This document shows, piece by piece, positions 1 through 12,558 of a DNA stretch of 64,000 nt; positions within the stretch are counted from its first letter, which is position 1, and every line of letters starts with the position of its first letter. The DNA comes from Warburgia ugandensis. Its lineage: Eukaryota; Streptophyta; Magnoliopsida; Canellales; Canellaceae. The position numbers and the translations under genes are program-made. The notes beneath the pieces were generated by a model that saw only the letters and a program-made list of their open reading frames with translations, did not search any database and had not been told where the DNA came from. The DNA is taken from the NCBI GenBank assembly GCA_035236585.1, contig CP141139.1, positions 23,576,990 to 23,640,989 of the forward strand, given 5' to 3'.

Positions 1-1757
1 GAATGCTAAAAGAGTAGTGAGTGAGGCTAAACTCAAGGCGTTGTATTATCTCTATGACAGATTAGGGTTAAGAAAAGGTGAGAAAGATGTGCTTAAACTA
101 GCAAAAAGTGGAGAACAAAAGAGTAAGGACCTATACCATGTTAAATGCTTTAAAAGCAGTGACAAAGGGATTAGTCAAAGATGATGAGATCAATGAAAGG
201 TGGAAAAGTTACTTTAAAAAATTACTAAATGACAAATGTCATGAGAATAAGAGCTATAAACCTAGATAACATTGGACTATATACATATGATCATAGGATC
301 AAGATACTTGAAGTGAAAGAGGCATTGAAAAGATGAAATCAAGAAAGGCCCTAGGGCACGATGTTATACCAATAGAGTTTTTGAAGTATATCGAGGTACA
401 AGGCTGGTTTGATTGAAAAAGTTGTTTAACAAGGTTGTCAAATAAAAAATAAAAAAGCCAGATGAATAAAGGCAAAGCTCTATCACACCAATTTATAAGA
501 ATAAAGTAGACACATAGAGTTACACTAATTATCAAGGGATCAAAATTATGAGCCACACCATGAAACATTGGGAAAGAGTAATTAAGAAGAGGCTAGGACA
601 TGAGAGGAAAATCAGTTTGCTTTCATGGTTAGGAGGTCTACCGTGGAAGCCATTTTCCTTCTTAGACAATTGATAGAAAAGTACAAGGAGAGGAGGAAGA
701 ACCTCTAAATGGTCTTCATTAACTTAAAAGAAAGCTTATGGTAAGGTCCCAGAGAGTTAATATGATGGTTGTTAGATGAGAAACGAGCCTCATGGGGGTA
801 AATAGACTAAGTGTATGAGGGAGCTGTTACAAGTGTTAGGATCACTACCAGAGAGACCGGTGATTTCCCTATCACTATAGGATTGCAGTAGGGATTGACA
901 TTGAGCCTATACCCTTTTATGTTAGTTATGGAAGAGTTAACAAAACATTTGCATGAAGAGATTCCATTGTGTGTGTTATTTACAGATGACATAGTTTTGA
1001 TTGATAAGACAAAGAAGGATGTAAACATAAAGCTAGAGTTGGAGAGATACTATAAAGTCTAAAGGATTTGAATATAGTAAAATTAAGACAAAACATATAG
1101 AATGCAATTTTAGCAAGGAGAGGAGTGGGAGCGAAGAACCATTAAATATTGATAATAAAGAAGTTCCCCAAAAAGACCACTTTTTGTACTTATTTGATAA
1201 TTCATTAGAGAGGAGAGACTGAGAGAAATGTTACCTAGATAATCCAAGTGGGTTAGAACAAATGGAGATGAGCTTCTAGAGTTTTGTGTCATCAGAAGGT
1301 GCCACTCAAAGTAAAAGAAAATTTCTATAGGATGAGTTTAAGGCTGGGCATGCTCTATGGATTAGAGTGTTAGGAAGTTAAGGAACAATAGCCAAAATGA
1401 GACTGTTGAGATGGATGAGTGACAAGAGAAGAAAAGAAAGAATTAGAAACAAAAACATTAGAGGAAACTTAGGAGTAGCACCAATAGGTAATAAGATGAG
1501 GGAGATTAGACTTTGATGGTTTGGACATGTCTAACAAAGGTTGAAAACAGCAATGGTTAGAAGGAGTGAGTCAATCCAAGTTGAAAGCTCTAAAAAGGCA
1601 AGGGGAAGGCCCAAAGGATGTGGATAGAAGTGGCGAGAAAAGATTCAAAAATTTTGGACTAAATGAGTCCATGACCTTTGCTAGAAGAGAATGAAGGAAT
1701 AAAATTCTTGTAGTTGACCCCTAATAGGGATAAGGCTTTGATGATGATGACGATAAC
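1..1757 (+). mobile_element. RTE-clade LINE, 3' part, truncated by window edge
   Basis: This is the 3' portion of a non-LTR retrotransposon. From base 2 the + strand reads as the linker between endonuclease and reverse transcriptase (NAKRVVSEAKLKALYYLYDR), then as decayed RT. It closes in a short GATGATGATG-type tail near 1735-1755, as RTE elements do in place of poly(A). It is closely related to the LINE at 12304-17892, with the same order of motifs and matching DNA over most of its length. Many frameshifts and stops show that it is dead. The 5' end lies outside the window, and I could not define a target duplication. Confidence 0.85.
2..1300 (+). pseudogene. RTE LINE reverse transcriptase, decayed
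   Basis: This is a degraded reverse transcriptase that would copy the LINE RNA at a nicked target. Pieces appear in different frames: the linker at 2-180; a piece like the family's KAMGPDGIPIEVW box near 330-390; the NYQGIK..MSHTMKxxERVI box near 525-580; and the catalytic box LFTDDIVLIDKT near 976-1015, where the usual FADD has become FTDD. Stops and single-base indels interrupt every part, so no functional protein is possible. The family assignment rests on comparison with the better preserved copy at 16689-17243, where the same region is open for 184 codons. Confidence 0.8.
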
Positions 1758-3231
1758 ATTTTTAATGAACTAGAATGAATTATTTAAAGGTCTTCGACGA
1801 AGAACAGGGATTCTCACATGGGAACTATTAGAGAACTCCATGTGAATACTAAGAACATTGGAAATAGACTTCATGGAAAGTTAATTTATGAGGAAGGATT
1901 CTTAACCCCAATCTTGTTGAAAGTGCTTTCAAGTCCCATGCATAGTTGGCCAAACTAGTGGCATAGAGTTGGTCCTTTTCTTTGTACAAAAACTTCCAGA
2001 CTCCATCACACAATGACTCTCTTCCCTCGTCTCCCATCGGTGATGGCTTCCACCTTCCTCATCTGTCACTTGTGACAAAATTTGGCGATTGTAATTAATC
2101 TACAGATTATAGTGATAGAATGTAATGAAGATAGCTCAGATCAAAGATCCTTACCATTCATCACGATCCTCACTAAGCAAGGAACAAAACCCCTCAACCC
2201 ATTCATCGATTGGAGAAGATCCGATGGACATTGAGGGATAATAGTGATGCATAGCTTAGATCAAGGCACATGGCGACAATTCGTTGATGATTTGCATCTT
2301 CAACGACCTTTTGAGCATAGAATCATGCTAGATCAATTGGGATCTTTCACCAATCTTCTCTAAATTCCAATTTCAATAGCATGCATGATGTAGATAATTT
2401 TATATATATAATGTATGTGCATGATTAGTTTATGATCCATAGTAAGAACTCTAATTTAAGATGTAATAGGCTTAGATTGACAAAATTACTACTATTAGTC
2501 ACCGACCTCACAATCAATTGTTAGATGTATACTATCTTTTCAAAACCAATAGTACAGATCTAAAATTTTCATAAGTGGTGAATGCTTAAAGTAGTGGAAA
2601 AGAAATCAAATCAGTAGGATTAAATGACTGAGATCTTTGATTATGTCAATATTGGTTCCTACTTGATTTGAGAACATTTGAACCATTGATCGATGATGGT
2701 AGACATATAATCCAAGTAATGAATAGTTAATAAGAAAAATTCCATTGATACAATATCCATAATTGAACGCTTGAATAGGATCCTAAAATTTAGTTGGATT
2801 TTGTATGCAATCTAGGCTTTGGTGCATAGTAGAGTCGATTCTCAATTTGGATTCTAATTGTGGTTCATGTAATATAGACGAGTAGCATTGATAGTTCGCC
2901 TTCTAAGGTAGGTGCTAATATCACTAATGTTTTATGCATAATTTGATTTTGATAGAATTTTAGTTCATTCAGGTGAAATTTTAAATTAATTATGAGGATT
3001 GTCATATTTATTTTTATCTTGATAAAATGTTAGTGAATCATTGTTTGTTAAAAACATTTGAATTTCAGTAAAATGATTATATCATATAGATCCATGGTTT
3101 TGGCTCAATCCATGGTATAACATAATTATGAAATCTGGTAATTTTGCATGATTTAATATGATGCCTAAATGATGCTTTTACACAACATTGATTTAGTTTT
3201 ATGGTATTTCTTTTCATATATGGTTAATATA
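1758..3231. other. AT-rich intergenic stretch, nothing recognised
   Basis: About 1.5 kb between the LINE tail and the start of element A. I see no convincing reading frame, LTR boundary or RNA gene. The only open frame above 60 codons (1849-2037, minus) has no recognisable motif. The segment could be older, unrecognisable transposon DNA. Confidence 0.5.
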
Positions 3232-3500
3232 TGTAACAACCTTCAATTTTGAGACATGCTTCATGTATTTATATTATAATTTAATTGGTAAAAGAATTAA
3301 GAATTGAATTTTGTGAAAAATTGAATTTCATGAAGGGACCCCTTTGAAAACTCAAAGTTAGAACTTGAACTATCAAATTTGGAATGTACGGGTCAAGACG
3401 ATTCTAATGACATAAAGAACACTAAAATAAAAGTTTAAGTTAGTCAACTATAATCAATTGATGTACCTAAGATGGAAAGAAGAAAAATAAAAGGGGAAGG

Positions 3501-3552
3501 AGAAGAAGAAGAAGAAGAAGAAGAAGAAGAAGAAGAAGAAGAAGAAGAAGAA
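3501..3552. repeat. (GAA)n microsatellite in 5' LTR of A
   Basis: About 17 GAA units inside a longer purine-rich stretch of the LTR. The matching place in the right LTR (about 10800-10870) is purine-rich but not a perfect repeat, so the array expanded after insertion. It creates spurious poly-Ser and poly-Leu frames on the minus strand. Confidence 0.95.
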
Positions 3553-6315
3553 AGGAAAGGAAAAAAAGAAGAGAGGAGATAAAGAGAGAGCATGTAGAAA
3601 GGCCAGTCACCCAAAAGTGACGGTTGAAGTTGGTGAGGAGGAGAAAACAGAGGAGAAAGTGCATGCGGGAAAGGCAACATGGTCAGAGAAAATGCAGCTC
3701 AGATTGATGATCCTAGATGACCATCTTGCTCAATGCATAGAGGCGATCAAGGTCCATCATCCATTTTGTTGATCCAGCCACACTTCGCTAGAAAAATGAA
3801 TGGCAGAACTTTGCTAGAGACATTGACTTTGTCGTAGACAATGGTAACTCAAATCGATGATCTGATCCATTCATCTTCTTCAGTAAGGCGAGAGGAGCAA
3901 GAACCTTAAGCTCCCTTTCTGATTTGATGATGTCTTATTGGAAAATTTGAATAGAGAAGGTGACACAGGTACATGACTTAGCCAAAAATATTTAGAGATA
4001 GATTGGATGATTTGAACCAGTCATCATGTTTTCCTCAATGTTACAGACAAAACCCAGTATTTTGTTTGTTGATAGGTGAAGATTTGACCATTGATTGAGA
4101 TTAGAACTTTGATAGGATGTTAGATCATTTGATCTATGATTATTCAACCTTATTTTACAATTTGAACAATCCATTCTAAGCCACATAATGCATAGATCAA
4201 GATCCATATGAGATATCTTAGATTAAGAGAATTTTTTAGAAGATCTAACTGATCTTGATCAATGGCTAAGATCAATTGAGGATTTAGGTATGAAATTGGA
4301 TAAAATTTGATGATCCACACCATTCAAATGATTCATTGTAATTATGTAATTAGAGTTAATAATTTATTCATTCATCTAAAATGATCAGGAGGATGATCGT
4401 GGCTAGATCATTACTAATAGTGGAGATCGGGTATCTTTAAGATGATTAGTTGACGATCCAGCAACATAATAGCTGGATATCCTTCATATTGACCTATACG
4501 AGGTAGGATTATCATCCTACTCACTTAATTTTCTTGATTTGGTGGTAATTAGCTAAAGTCAAGTATGATTTATGTAGAAACATACTTGATTAGTTGGTTA
4601 AATGAGAAATTAATTGAAATTGACATGGTATGAGTATGATCTCTTATGAATATGTTATGATATGATTAAGGAATGAATCAAATAGCTATTGGTGGCCCGC
4701 TTCATTGTGATTTGGATTATTAGCCAACTGAGGTGGGCATCAACTTGAGAACCCATGGCTGTGAGTCTTTGGATCGTATTGAAAAATAATATATTAGTAT
4801 ATGAAAATATAATATTTGTTTTATAAATAAGAATCTAACTTAAATAGATAAATTAGATTATAAGTTAGACTTAGGTGTGATGTGTATCTAGGTAACATTA
4901 TTGAGGTGGACTAATTCAAAGTAGAGTTAGATTATGATTAAAGAGGTACAGATGAGTAGTTCTACGTCTGAGGTAGGTGATGACAATAAATAATGAGCAT
5001 GTATTTATTTTGAATTACAGATTTTCAACACACCGGCTTAGTATTCATGAATGAATTCCAAGCATATATTAGTATACTTTGATTCTTCTTAAAATATCTA
5101 TTTTATTTGTGATTGATGAGCAATTGCACCCTTTCATTGATTACTATTGTTCCATGAATGTATGAGACTATGATGAGTCATATTTTATATGAGGTAGTGA
5201 AAATACATGATTATGATTTACTATTGCATATTGAGGCATGTGGGCACCCTATTTTATTGGTGTTTTATGAAGGACTTGGTGGAGGAGGCTTGGTGTCTGG
5301 TCCTTGAGAGGCTAACCCTAGGATGAGGGCAATGCCTTAGGATGGCAAGCCCCCAATGCTCCTGGTTTTCATGATTTCACCAGAGGATTGTATATCCACT
5401 CTATCAACCATGAGATGTGTGATTTTCGTGTTTTGTTAATTTATGATGGGAGTTTCTACTCAGTGGACACTATGCTAAGAGAGTAGTAGGGTTGGGCACC
5501 TGCTCTTTGATGTTTAGATACCTGTTATAGTAGGATTAGCTTCTTCTAGTGTTGGTATCAAGGGAAGGCCCCACTTGGTGTGACCTAAAACCCTAAATGG
5601 TGTGGATCATAGTCTCCTTGCTATGGTATTGATGGCTGAGTACATAGGCAAATTGGATCTGTGTTGTAGATGTAGAGTGGCCCATGTTGTTTCTTGACGA
5701 TGGATTTTTATCATATTGCATGGTGAGTGTACTAGGATGAACCTATGGCATAATGACAAAATGGAGGAGTGGTATGAGTACTCATGACCAGAGATTTGAT
5801 ATGATTTTTTTTACATTCTTGGGACTCATCTGTGAGGGTGCCCTTATTGATGACTTGCACATTTATTGATATATTCTTTGAGCTTTTGATGTTTTGTATT
5901 GATGTGTTTTGGGTGTATTTTTGAACCTTAGAAGCTCAGTTTATTTGGCATGTTTTTAGACATTTGTTTGGCATGAGTTTCATTGATTTGATATTGGCAT
6001 TTTGATGAGCCTGAGTGGCTTTGTTTACTCAGCACATTTTGAAAACACACAAGTGACTTGGATGCATTGTCTTATTTTTAGTATAATTATGAGCTTTGAT
6101 GCTTTGGCTATTGCCACCGATTTAGTTCATTTTGGTTGCTAATTATGCTATACTTCAGTACTATTTACTCTCATATTTGATACCATGCTAGAACTGTTTT
6201 CCATGAGGAAGATATTTATCACATGCCCTGAGATTTGGTGGTTGACCAATTCATGTTATATTAAATATTTATAAATTACTATTATTATTGTTGTTACCTA
6301 CACAAGCATAAGTTG

Positions 6316-6348
6316 TTGAGGCATTTCTATGTTTTTGCAATACCTCAA
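6316..6348 (+). promoter_or_regulatory. LTR stem-loop, copy in 5' LTR of A
   Basis: The arms TTGAGGCATT and AATACCTCAA can pair with one C/A mismatch around a loop containing ATGTTTTT. The same position in the right LTR (19186-19216) pairs better, and related stems occur at 20661-20685 and 34411-34444. Confidence 0.5.
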
Positions 6349-6975
6349 ATACAGAGAGAGACAACATGTATGTCATGCAAATAGAGCAAGTGAGGGTGTT
6401 TGTAGCCTTCAGTGGTGTATAGAGGAGATTTCAATGATGTATATGGTTTGTTCAAAATCTTACCTTCGATATTATTTATTTATTTATGGACTGTATACGT
6501 GTATGGTGTACACTTTTGTGACATGAATGCATGGATATCATCTGATTGGATGTGAAGGCTGTGCATGGACAAACTTTAGGTAGCGCCATTGTTTCTTTTT
6601 TTATTTTTATTTTCTACCATTGATGTATATGGTCTTAACAAAAATGTGTATAATATAGATTGATGGATATGGAGACTGTCTCCTAGATTGTGTGTTTATA
6701 TTTATTCTGTTTATTAGATGTTTCTCAATGGCATGCATTAAATGTGCTAGTCTAAAATATAGAGGAGACTCTATCGAATTTTTGGTAGTAATGAAAATAT
6801 CATTTCATCATTAAATCTATGATTTTGTGGTCATATGACTCCTAAAGTTTTGAAATGAATGCTTTTTATGCAAAGTTTGTTTTCAATCTATTCTAAAATT
6901 CAAAATTTAATTAGGGATTCTAACATTTTAAAAATTGGTATTTATATATTGTGTAAAACCTTGGGTGTCATAGTT

Positions 6976-6988
6976 TGGTATCAGAACC
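6976..6988 (+). promoter_or_regulatory. Primer-binding site of element A
   Basis: TGGTATCAGAACC starts five bases after the LTR end. It resembles the initiator-methionine tRNA complement TGGTATCAGAGCC that is usual in Del/Tekay elements, with one change. Confidence 0.75.
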
Positions 6989-8080
6989 TAGTCTACTCCA
7001 TCATAGCCATTCCAACAAGTCCAAAAAGTCACCTATAGTCTGCTAAATAAGATGGTTACCTAATTATGAGTTGCATAGATAACTCATATGAAAAATGTTG
7101 ATAATTGTGAAATAGATGTCGCTTATGAACATTGGCAGATTTTAAGGAAAAATGAGATCTTGATCCTTGTATGAATACAATAAAATGCACTTTCATGGAA
7201 AGTGTATAATTCTTAGCGTGAAGAATTAGAATAAAGAGTATAAATTGGTATTTCTTGTTAAAATCTTGTTATATGATAGAAGACCTATTCACATGGGCTA
7301 CTTTTTGATAGTTCAAGTTCTAATTTGGATTGTGTGTATAAACCTTTTAAAAAGTATAACAACTATTGTATCAACAATAGTATGATAATAATGATAAAGG
7401 ATAAAAAATGGTTACAATTAAAGAGAACTTTGGGAAATTGAGAAAATCACAACATTAGTGGGTACATTTAATGATAAAATTTGAGATATTGTAGAAATCA
7501 TTGAAAGTTTAATGAAATAAGACTCAAATGTTTCTACTAATGAATTATCTGATCCATGAAATGAAAATTAATGAGTTCCTGTGTACACAGAAATATTGAT
7601 AGCCAGTCATCAGTGAGGCATGAATGCATATAAATTATTCTTGGGGTTCTAGTTATGATTTGGAGGGGCATAATGCTTGGAGGATACGACAACTATTTTA
7701 TAAGAATGGTTATTAAATAGTGATGATAATGTGGATTTTAAAGAGTAAGGAAGTTTATTATGAAAGATCAATTTCACTGGATGTGAGATTGTTAGAGTTG
7801 TAAATGATTTTGATTGATATGACCCTAAAATAATTCATTAGTTAAAGAATTCAAATGATGAAGGTGAGGACACCAAAAATGCAATTATGAGAATTCTAGT
7901 GATAGTCATTTGCAAGGACACGTTCCTCCATTATTGAGACTTTTAATTGGAAGGCCTTTAGGAAAGCTTGTGATGATTGGGACATTTTTCACCTTATACA
8001 TGATAGGTGATGCATAAAGAGTTAATTGCTTTAAGGCAGAAGGACTAGACGGTCAGCAGCATTTGAACTGCTTTATATGG
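6989..8080 (+). other. Decayed leader and N-terminal gag region of element A
   Basis: This lies between the primer site and the first recognisable gag segment. It should have carried the untranslated leader and the start of gag. I see only broken frames and no motif I can name. Confidence 0.5.
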
Positions 8081-8083
8081 CTA

Positions 8084-8460
8084 AGGAGGTTTGCTCCTAA
8101 CTCCTTCACCATAGATAGGGAAGCTACTAATAGATTTATTGATGAATTAACACTTGAATAGAGGAATTGGGTGATTATAGGGTGTCCCACATTAATGACA
8201 GAGGCAGCAGACATGGCCTCTACATTCGAGAGGGATTCTCTCAGGATCAGTGCAGACCGCAGGGATTTTGATATGGGTAGTTTGAGTTAGCCTAGTAAGG
8301 GCAAGAGGCCCTTTTCATCAACGCAATCATAGAGCCCACTAAGCTAGTGGCATTTGAGTAGGCCGAGTAAGGATGCGAATAGAAGGTGTATTACTTGCAA
8401 GGGCAAGCACCATAGACAGCCATGTCCTAGCAACCAATACCATTAACAGCCACCATAATG
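8084..8460 (+). pseudogene. Ty3/gypsy gag, C-terminal part, decayed
   Basis: A frame near 8084 reads RRFAPNSFTIDREATNRFID, matching the gag segment of plant gypsy elements that runs (L)SRFAP...A..RFI.GL. Further on, DMASTFERDSLRISA fits the following helix. A zinc-knuckle remnant, CITCKGKHHRQPC, lies near 8385-8425. Gag would form the capsid and bind the element RNA. In-frame stops and a frame change before the knuckle make it non-functional. Protease debris follows directly, as expected. Confidence 0.65.
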
Positions 8461-8582
8461 GAGGAAACCTTTAGATGCTTTGGTTGAGGAGAGACATGCA
8501 TTTCTTTTTAGACTGTGTCAGAGGACAGTGATGTCAGAGAGATTGACATTGGGAATAGGACAGACATGGCCCCACATAGGCA

Positions 8583-8768
8583 ATGATTAGTTTTTGCCAT
8601 TATGAGGTACCTTTGGAGATTTCAAGTGAGACAATGAATGATGATCTCATCCTACATGATATGATTGATTATGATGTCATCTTTGGGATAGATTGGCTGG
8701 CTACTTATTGGGTGACAATTGATTGCTGTGAGAAGAAGGTTACTTTTAGTGTACTAGATGCTCGATGA
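8583..8768 (+). pseudogene. Ty3/gypsy protease fragment
   Basis: A 61-codon open frame contains LILHDMIDYDVIFGIDWLAT, the well-known segment after the aspartic-protease active site in Del/Tekay polyproteins (usually LDM.DFDVILGMDWL), followed by IDCCEKKVTF. Protease would cut the gag-pol polyprotein. The catalytic DSGA motif upstream is not visible in frame, so this is a remnant. It lies between the gag knuckle and the RT motifs, in canonical gypsy order. Confidence 0.8.
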
Positions 8769-9119
8769 CCTCGTTCTTGTGTAAGGAGAGCATCATCAAG
8801 GTTTTGTGTTATCTTTGCCTTGAAGGTAGTGCTTTACCTTTATAGAGAGTGTTGAATCCTCATTATTAGTGCAATAGTAGAGGATAGAGAGCAAACATAG
8901 ATTGAGCCACATAGATAATGCACGAGAGTTCATAGTCTTTCTTGAGGATCTTCTTGGACTACTATCTTAGAAGATTGATTTCACAATGGACTTGGTACCA
9001 AGTACATCGCTCGTCCTTAGAATGACATTTGGGATGGCCAATTTGAACTAAGAGGAGTTTCAACTAAAAGAGTTACTTGACAAAGGGTTACTAGACCTAA
9101 TGGGTCTTCATAGAGTGCA

Positions 9120-9490
9120 CTAGTGCTCTTCATGAGAAAGGGAGACAAATCTTTGTTGCTATGCATAGATTATCGCTTGTTAAATAGCACCATGGTGAAG
9201 AACTAATATCCTCTATCATGTATTGATGATCTATTTGATTAGCTTTGGATAGTTCATGTCACTCTGGAGATTGATATGAAGTATGGTTGTTACTAGATGA
9301 GGATGTGGAGGAAAATGTCTTTAAGATGGTTTTTAGGACTCGTTATGATTGTTATGAGTTCTGCATGATACCAATTGGTGGGACTAATGCACTGATAGTA
9401 TTTCTAGATATGATGGACCAAGTTTTCAAATGTTACTTAGAGGAGTCATGATAATGTTGGTAGATGACATTCTTGCATCCTTCGCGAGTA
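9120..9490 (+). pseudogene. Ty3/gypsy reverse transcriptase fragment
   Basis: Decayed RT. LCIDYRLLN begins near 9158 and continues through remnants of the segment usually read as YPLPRIDDLFDQL. Then VFRTRYDCYEFCMIPIGG appears near 9330-9380, and MLVDDILA near 9451-9476, which keeps the catalytic DD of the usual F.DDIL box. Stops and frame shifts separate these motifs. RNase H and integrase, expected next, were not recognised before the 3' UTR repeats. Confidence 0.8.
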
Positions 9491-9990
9491 TAGAGGAGCA
9501 TAAGGAATCCTTATGCATTTTTTTGAATATCTTATAGATTCATCACTTGTTTGCGAATATTTGTAAGTATGAGTTATGGTTGGAGAAAGTGAATTTCTTT
9601 GACAATGACATCTCAATTTACTAAGAGGCAGTTAACTTAGCAAAGGTTGAGACAATGATGGACTAAGATTAGCCAAATTGGTGACTGAGATTTATAGATT
9701 CCTTAGTCTTGTGAATTGCTATTATTGGTTTATTGAGATCCAAGATAGCAGTGGTATAAATTTATGGTAATTGCTGTTTTTATAATACATAGTTAAACTT
9801 GATTTCTCACTAGATGAAAGGTATGATAGTGATGTGTGTTTGTAAAAGATTATTTCTTATGTGCAACCAAAATTTGATTTTCGATCCATACTTGTGAGTG
9901 GCCATAGGGCGTAGGTGCAAGAGGCATTGACAGGCTTTTGGGTGCTTAAGTCATGGTAGTGATTTGGACTGAGATGATTGTGTGTGTTGA
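9491..9990 (+). other. Internal region of A after RT, no recognisable domain
   Basis: About 500 bp where RNase H should begin. No motif can be supported. The distance to the 3' LTR is too short for RNase H and integrase, so a large internal deletion is likely. Confidence 0.5.
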
Positions 9991-10172
9991 GATTTGGCAT
10001 AGATTGCCTAATACTGAGCTAGTATGCTCTAACTTGATTTGGCATAGATTTACTTATAGTGAGCTGATGTGCTCTTATTCAGATTTAGTATTGATTTGCT
10101 TATGGTGAGCTGATACGCTCTGATATAGATTTGGCATAGATTTTCCTACTGGTGAGCTGAGATGCTTCAATT
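9991..10172 (+). repeat. Four tandem units of about 46 bp
   Basis: Four diverged units begin with GATTTGGCATAGATT or a variant at 9991, 10035, 10082 and 10128. Each contains a GAGCTGA.....GCT core. They lie in the 3' untranslated part of element A, upstream of its polypurine tract. Confidence 0.75.
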
Positions 10173-10401
10173 CTTATTGATAAGGTGATTTTACCTGTAC
10201 GAATGTTGTACGTAAATGGATTTAGTCCTTGAAGTGTTCTAATAAGTTAGTTATGTCATGAGTATTTATAACATGCTCTATTTTGACTCAGCATCAATTT
10301 GCCTGCTCTATGAGTTAATCTATTTTGGGGACGATTGGCATGATTTGCCTACCTTGTGAGATGAGGATGTTTCTACAATTGTTCGAAAGATAACATGAAA
10401 A

Positions 10402-10437
10402 GAATTTCGAGGATGAAATTCCTATAAGGGGAAAGAA
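10402..10437 (+). promoter_or_regulatory. Polypurine tract and conserved pre-LTR motif of A
   Basis: AATTTCGAGGATGAAATT is followed by AAGGGGAAAGAA and then the right LTR. The purine tract would prime plus-strand synthesis. The same arrangement occurs at 62900-62934 on the + strand and at 53078-53111 on the minus strand. Confidence 0.8.
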
Positions 10438-12303
10438 TGTAACAACCTTCAATTTTGAGTCATCTTTCAGTATTTATATTATAATTTAATTGGTAAAAGA
10501 ATCAGAAATTGAATTTCGTGAAAAATTGAATTCCAAAAAAGTGACCCCATTGAAAACTTAAAATTGGAACTTGAACCATCAAATTTGGAATGTAACCATC
10601 AAGATGGTTCTAATGGCATAAAGAACATTGAAATCAGACCTCGGATGGAGAAGTTATAATAAATTAAATATAATGACATTTTTGTAAAGAAAGATGTTAA
10701 CTTAAAGGGAGGGGTTGATTTTGATATTAACACCCCTCCCCTTTAAGTTAGTCGATTATAATTAGTCAACGTAACTAAGATGAAAAGAAGAAAAAAAAGG
10801 GGAGGAGTAGAAGAAAGGAAGGGAGAAAAAGAAGAGTGGAAGAAAGAGAGGGGGAGAAGGGAGAGAGGAGATAGAGAGAGTATGGGGGAAGGCTAGATGC
10901 CGAGAAACGATGGTTGAAGCTGGCGAGGAGGAGAAAACAGAGGAGAAAGTGCATGTGGGGAAGACAATGCTGCCAGAGAAAACGGCGGCTCGTATCGATG
11001 ATCCGAGTTGACCATCTTTCTCAGTGTGGAGAGGCGATCAAGATACATCATCCATTTTGTTGATTCGGCCATAGTTCACTAGAGATTTGATGGCTGAACT
11101 TGGTTAGAGACATTGAATTTGATGGAGAAAATGATGACTTAGATTAATGATCTGAGCCATTCATCTTCTTCAAAAAGGTAAGAGGAGCAAAAGCCTTAAA
11201 CTCCCTTTCCAATCTTACGATGTTTCCCTTGAAAATTTGAAGAGGGACAATGATGTGGGTACACGACTTAGCCAAAAAAATTTAGAGATAGATTGGATGA
11301 TCTAAACCATTCCTATGTTTACCTCGGTGTTACAGACAAAATCCAATATTTCGTTTGTCAATTAGAGAAGATCTAAATGTTGATTGATTAGACCTTTGAT
11401 AGGATGTTGGATCATCTAATTTGTGATGATCTAACCTTATTTTACAATCTGAATAGTCCATTGTAATCCACATAATGCATAGATCAAGATCCAAATGAGA
11501 TATCTTAGATTTGGAGCATTTTTGAGATGATCTAGCCTATCATGATCAATGGCTAAGATCAACTTAGGATTCATGTATGAAATTGGATCAAATTCGATGA
11601 TCAATACTATTCAAATGATTCACTGTGATTATTTAGCCAAAGTTACTATTTATTCTTTGATCTGGGATGATTTGGTGGATGATCGTGGCCAGATCATTAT
11701 GGATAGTAGAGATTAGGTATCTTTTAGATGATCAGTTGATGATCTGGCAACACAGATAGCTGGATATCCTTCATATTGACCTATGAAAGGTAAGATTATC
11801 ATCTTAACCACTTAATTTCCTTATTTTGGCTGTAATTAGCTAAAGCCAAGTATGAATTACATATAAACATACCCGATTAGTGGTTAAATGATAAATTAAC
11901 TGAAATTGACATGGTATGAGTATGATCTCTTAGGAATATGCTATGATATGATTAAGGAATGAATTGAATCATTATTGGTGGGCCCAATTCATTGTGCTTT
12001 GGATTATCAACCAACTGGGGTTGGCCTCAACTTGAGATCCCATCATCGCAAATCATTGGATCATATTAAAACATAGTATATTATTATATAAAAATATAAT
12101 ATTTGTTTTATAACTTATAATCCAACTTAAATAGATAACATGGATTCTAAGTTAGACTTGGATGTGATATATATCCAAGTAGTAATATTGAGGTGGACTA
12201 ATTTAGAATGGAGTCGAATTATGACTTGAGAGGTAAATGTGCAAGGTAGGTAATGACAATAAATAATGGGCATGTTTCTATTTTGACTTACATTCCCTCA
12301 AAC
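10438..12303 (+). repeat. 3' LTR of element A, left piece
   Basis: Begins TGTAACAACCTTCAATTTTG and aligns with 3232 to about 5030 of the left LTR. It breaks where the LINE was inserted; the LTR continues at about 17893. Confidence 0.8.
10698..10750 (+). repeat. Inverted repeat in 3' LTR of A
   Basis: TAACTTAAAGGGAGGGGTT at 10698-10716 can pair with AACACCCCTCCCCTTTAAGT starting at 10729, allowing a small bulge. The loop is about 12 bases. The segment is missing from the matching part of the left LTR near 3435. Confidence 0.75.
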
Positions 12304-12558
12304 TAGGGTGTTCCCCATAAGTGAAGTGCTACATCGGATCCTGAGTGTGGTGAAAAATAGGTAATGGTTGCTAGGGCATTCTCCTAGAAGCGACGCGCCA
12401 CATCGAATCCCGGGTGTAGTGAAAAATGGGCAAGGGCTACTAGAGCGTCCCCTTAGAAGTGACGTGCTGCATCAGAAGCCAGGTGCAGTGAAAAGTGGAC
12501 ATGGGTTCATGCCATGGAGGTTGAGAAAGGCAATAGTAAATAGGATATCTCCATAACA
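12304..12558 (+). other. 5' leader of LINE B with three diverged short repeats
   Basis: Three related stretches near 12310-12365, 12380-12430 and 12450-12505 share a pattern of AAGTGACGTGC..CATCGGA..CC.GGTG..GTGAAAA, which suggests a 5' leader built of tandem repeats of about 70 bp. An open frame of 62 codons here (12368-12556) has no LINE motif, so I do not call it a gene. Confidence 0.5.

Larger units (their letters stand above)
3232..6970 (+). repeat. 5' LTR of element A (3.7 kb)
   Basis: The left LTR runs from TGTAACAACC to TTGGGTGTCA and is about 3739 bp. It aligns along its length with the two pieces of the right LTR (10438 to about 12303, and about 17893-19816), which sum to a similar size. 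The copies differ by many substitutions and indels, for example about 110 bp absent here after 3430. The insertion is therefore old. No coding sequence was found in it. Confidence 0.85.

Noticed and set aside
3444-3680. Open frames with long Ser or Leu runs on the minus strand
   Set aside because: They are produced by the GAA microsatellite in an LTR; no start context or domain.
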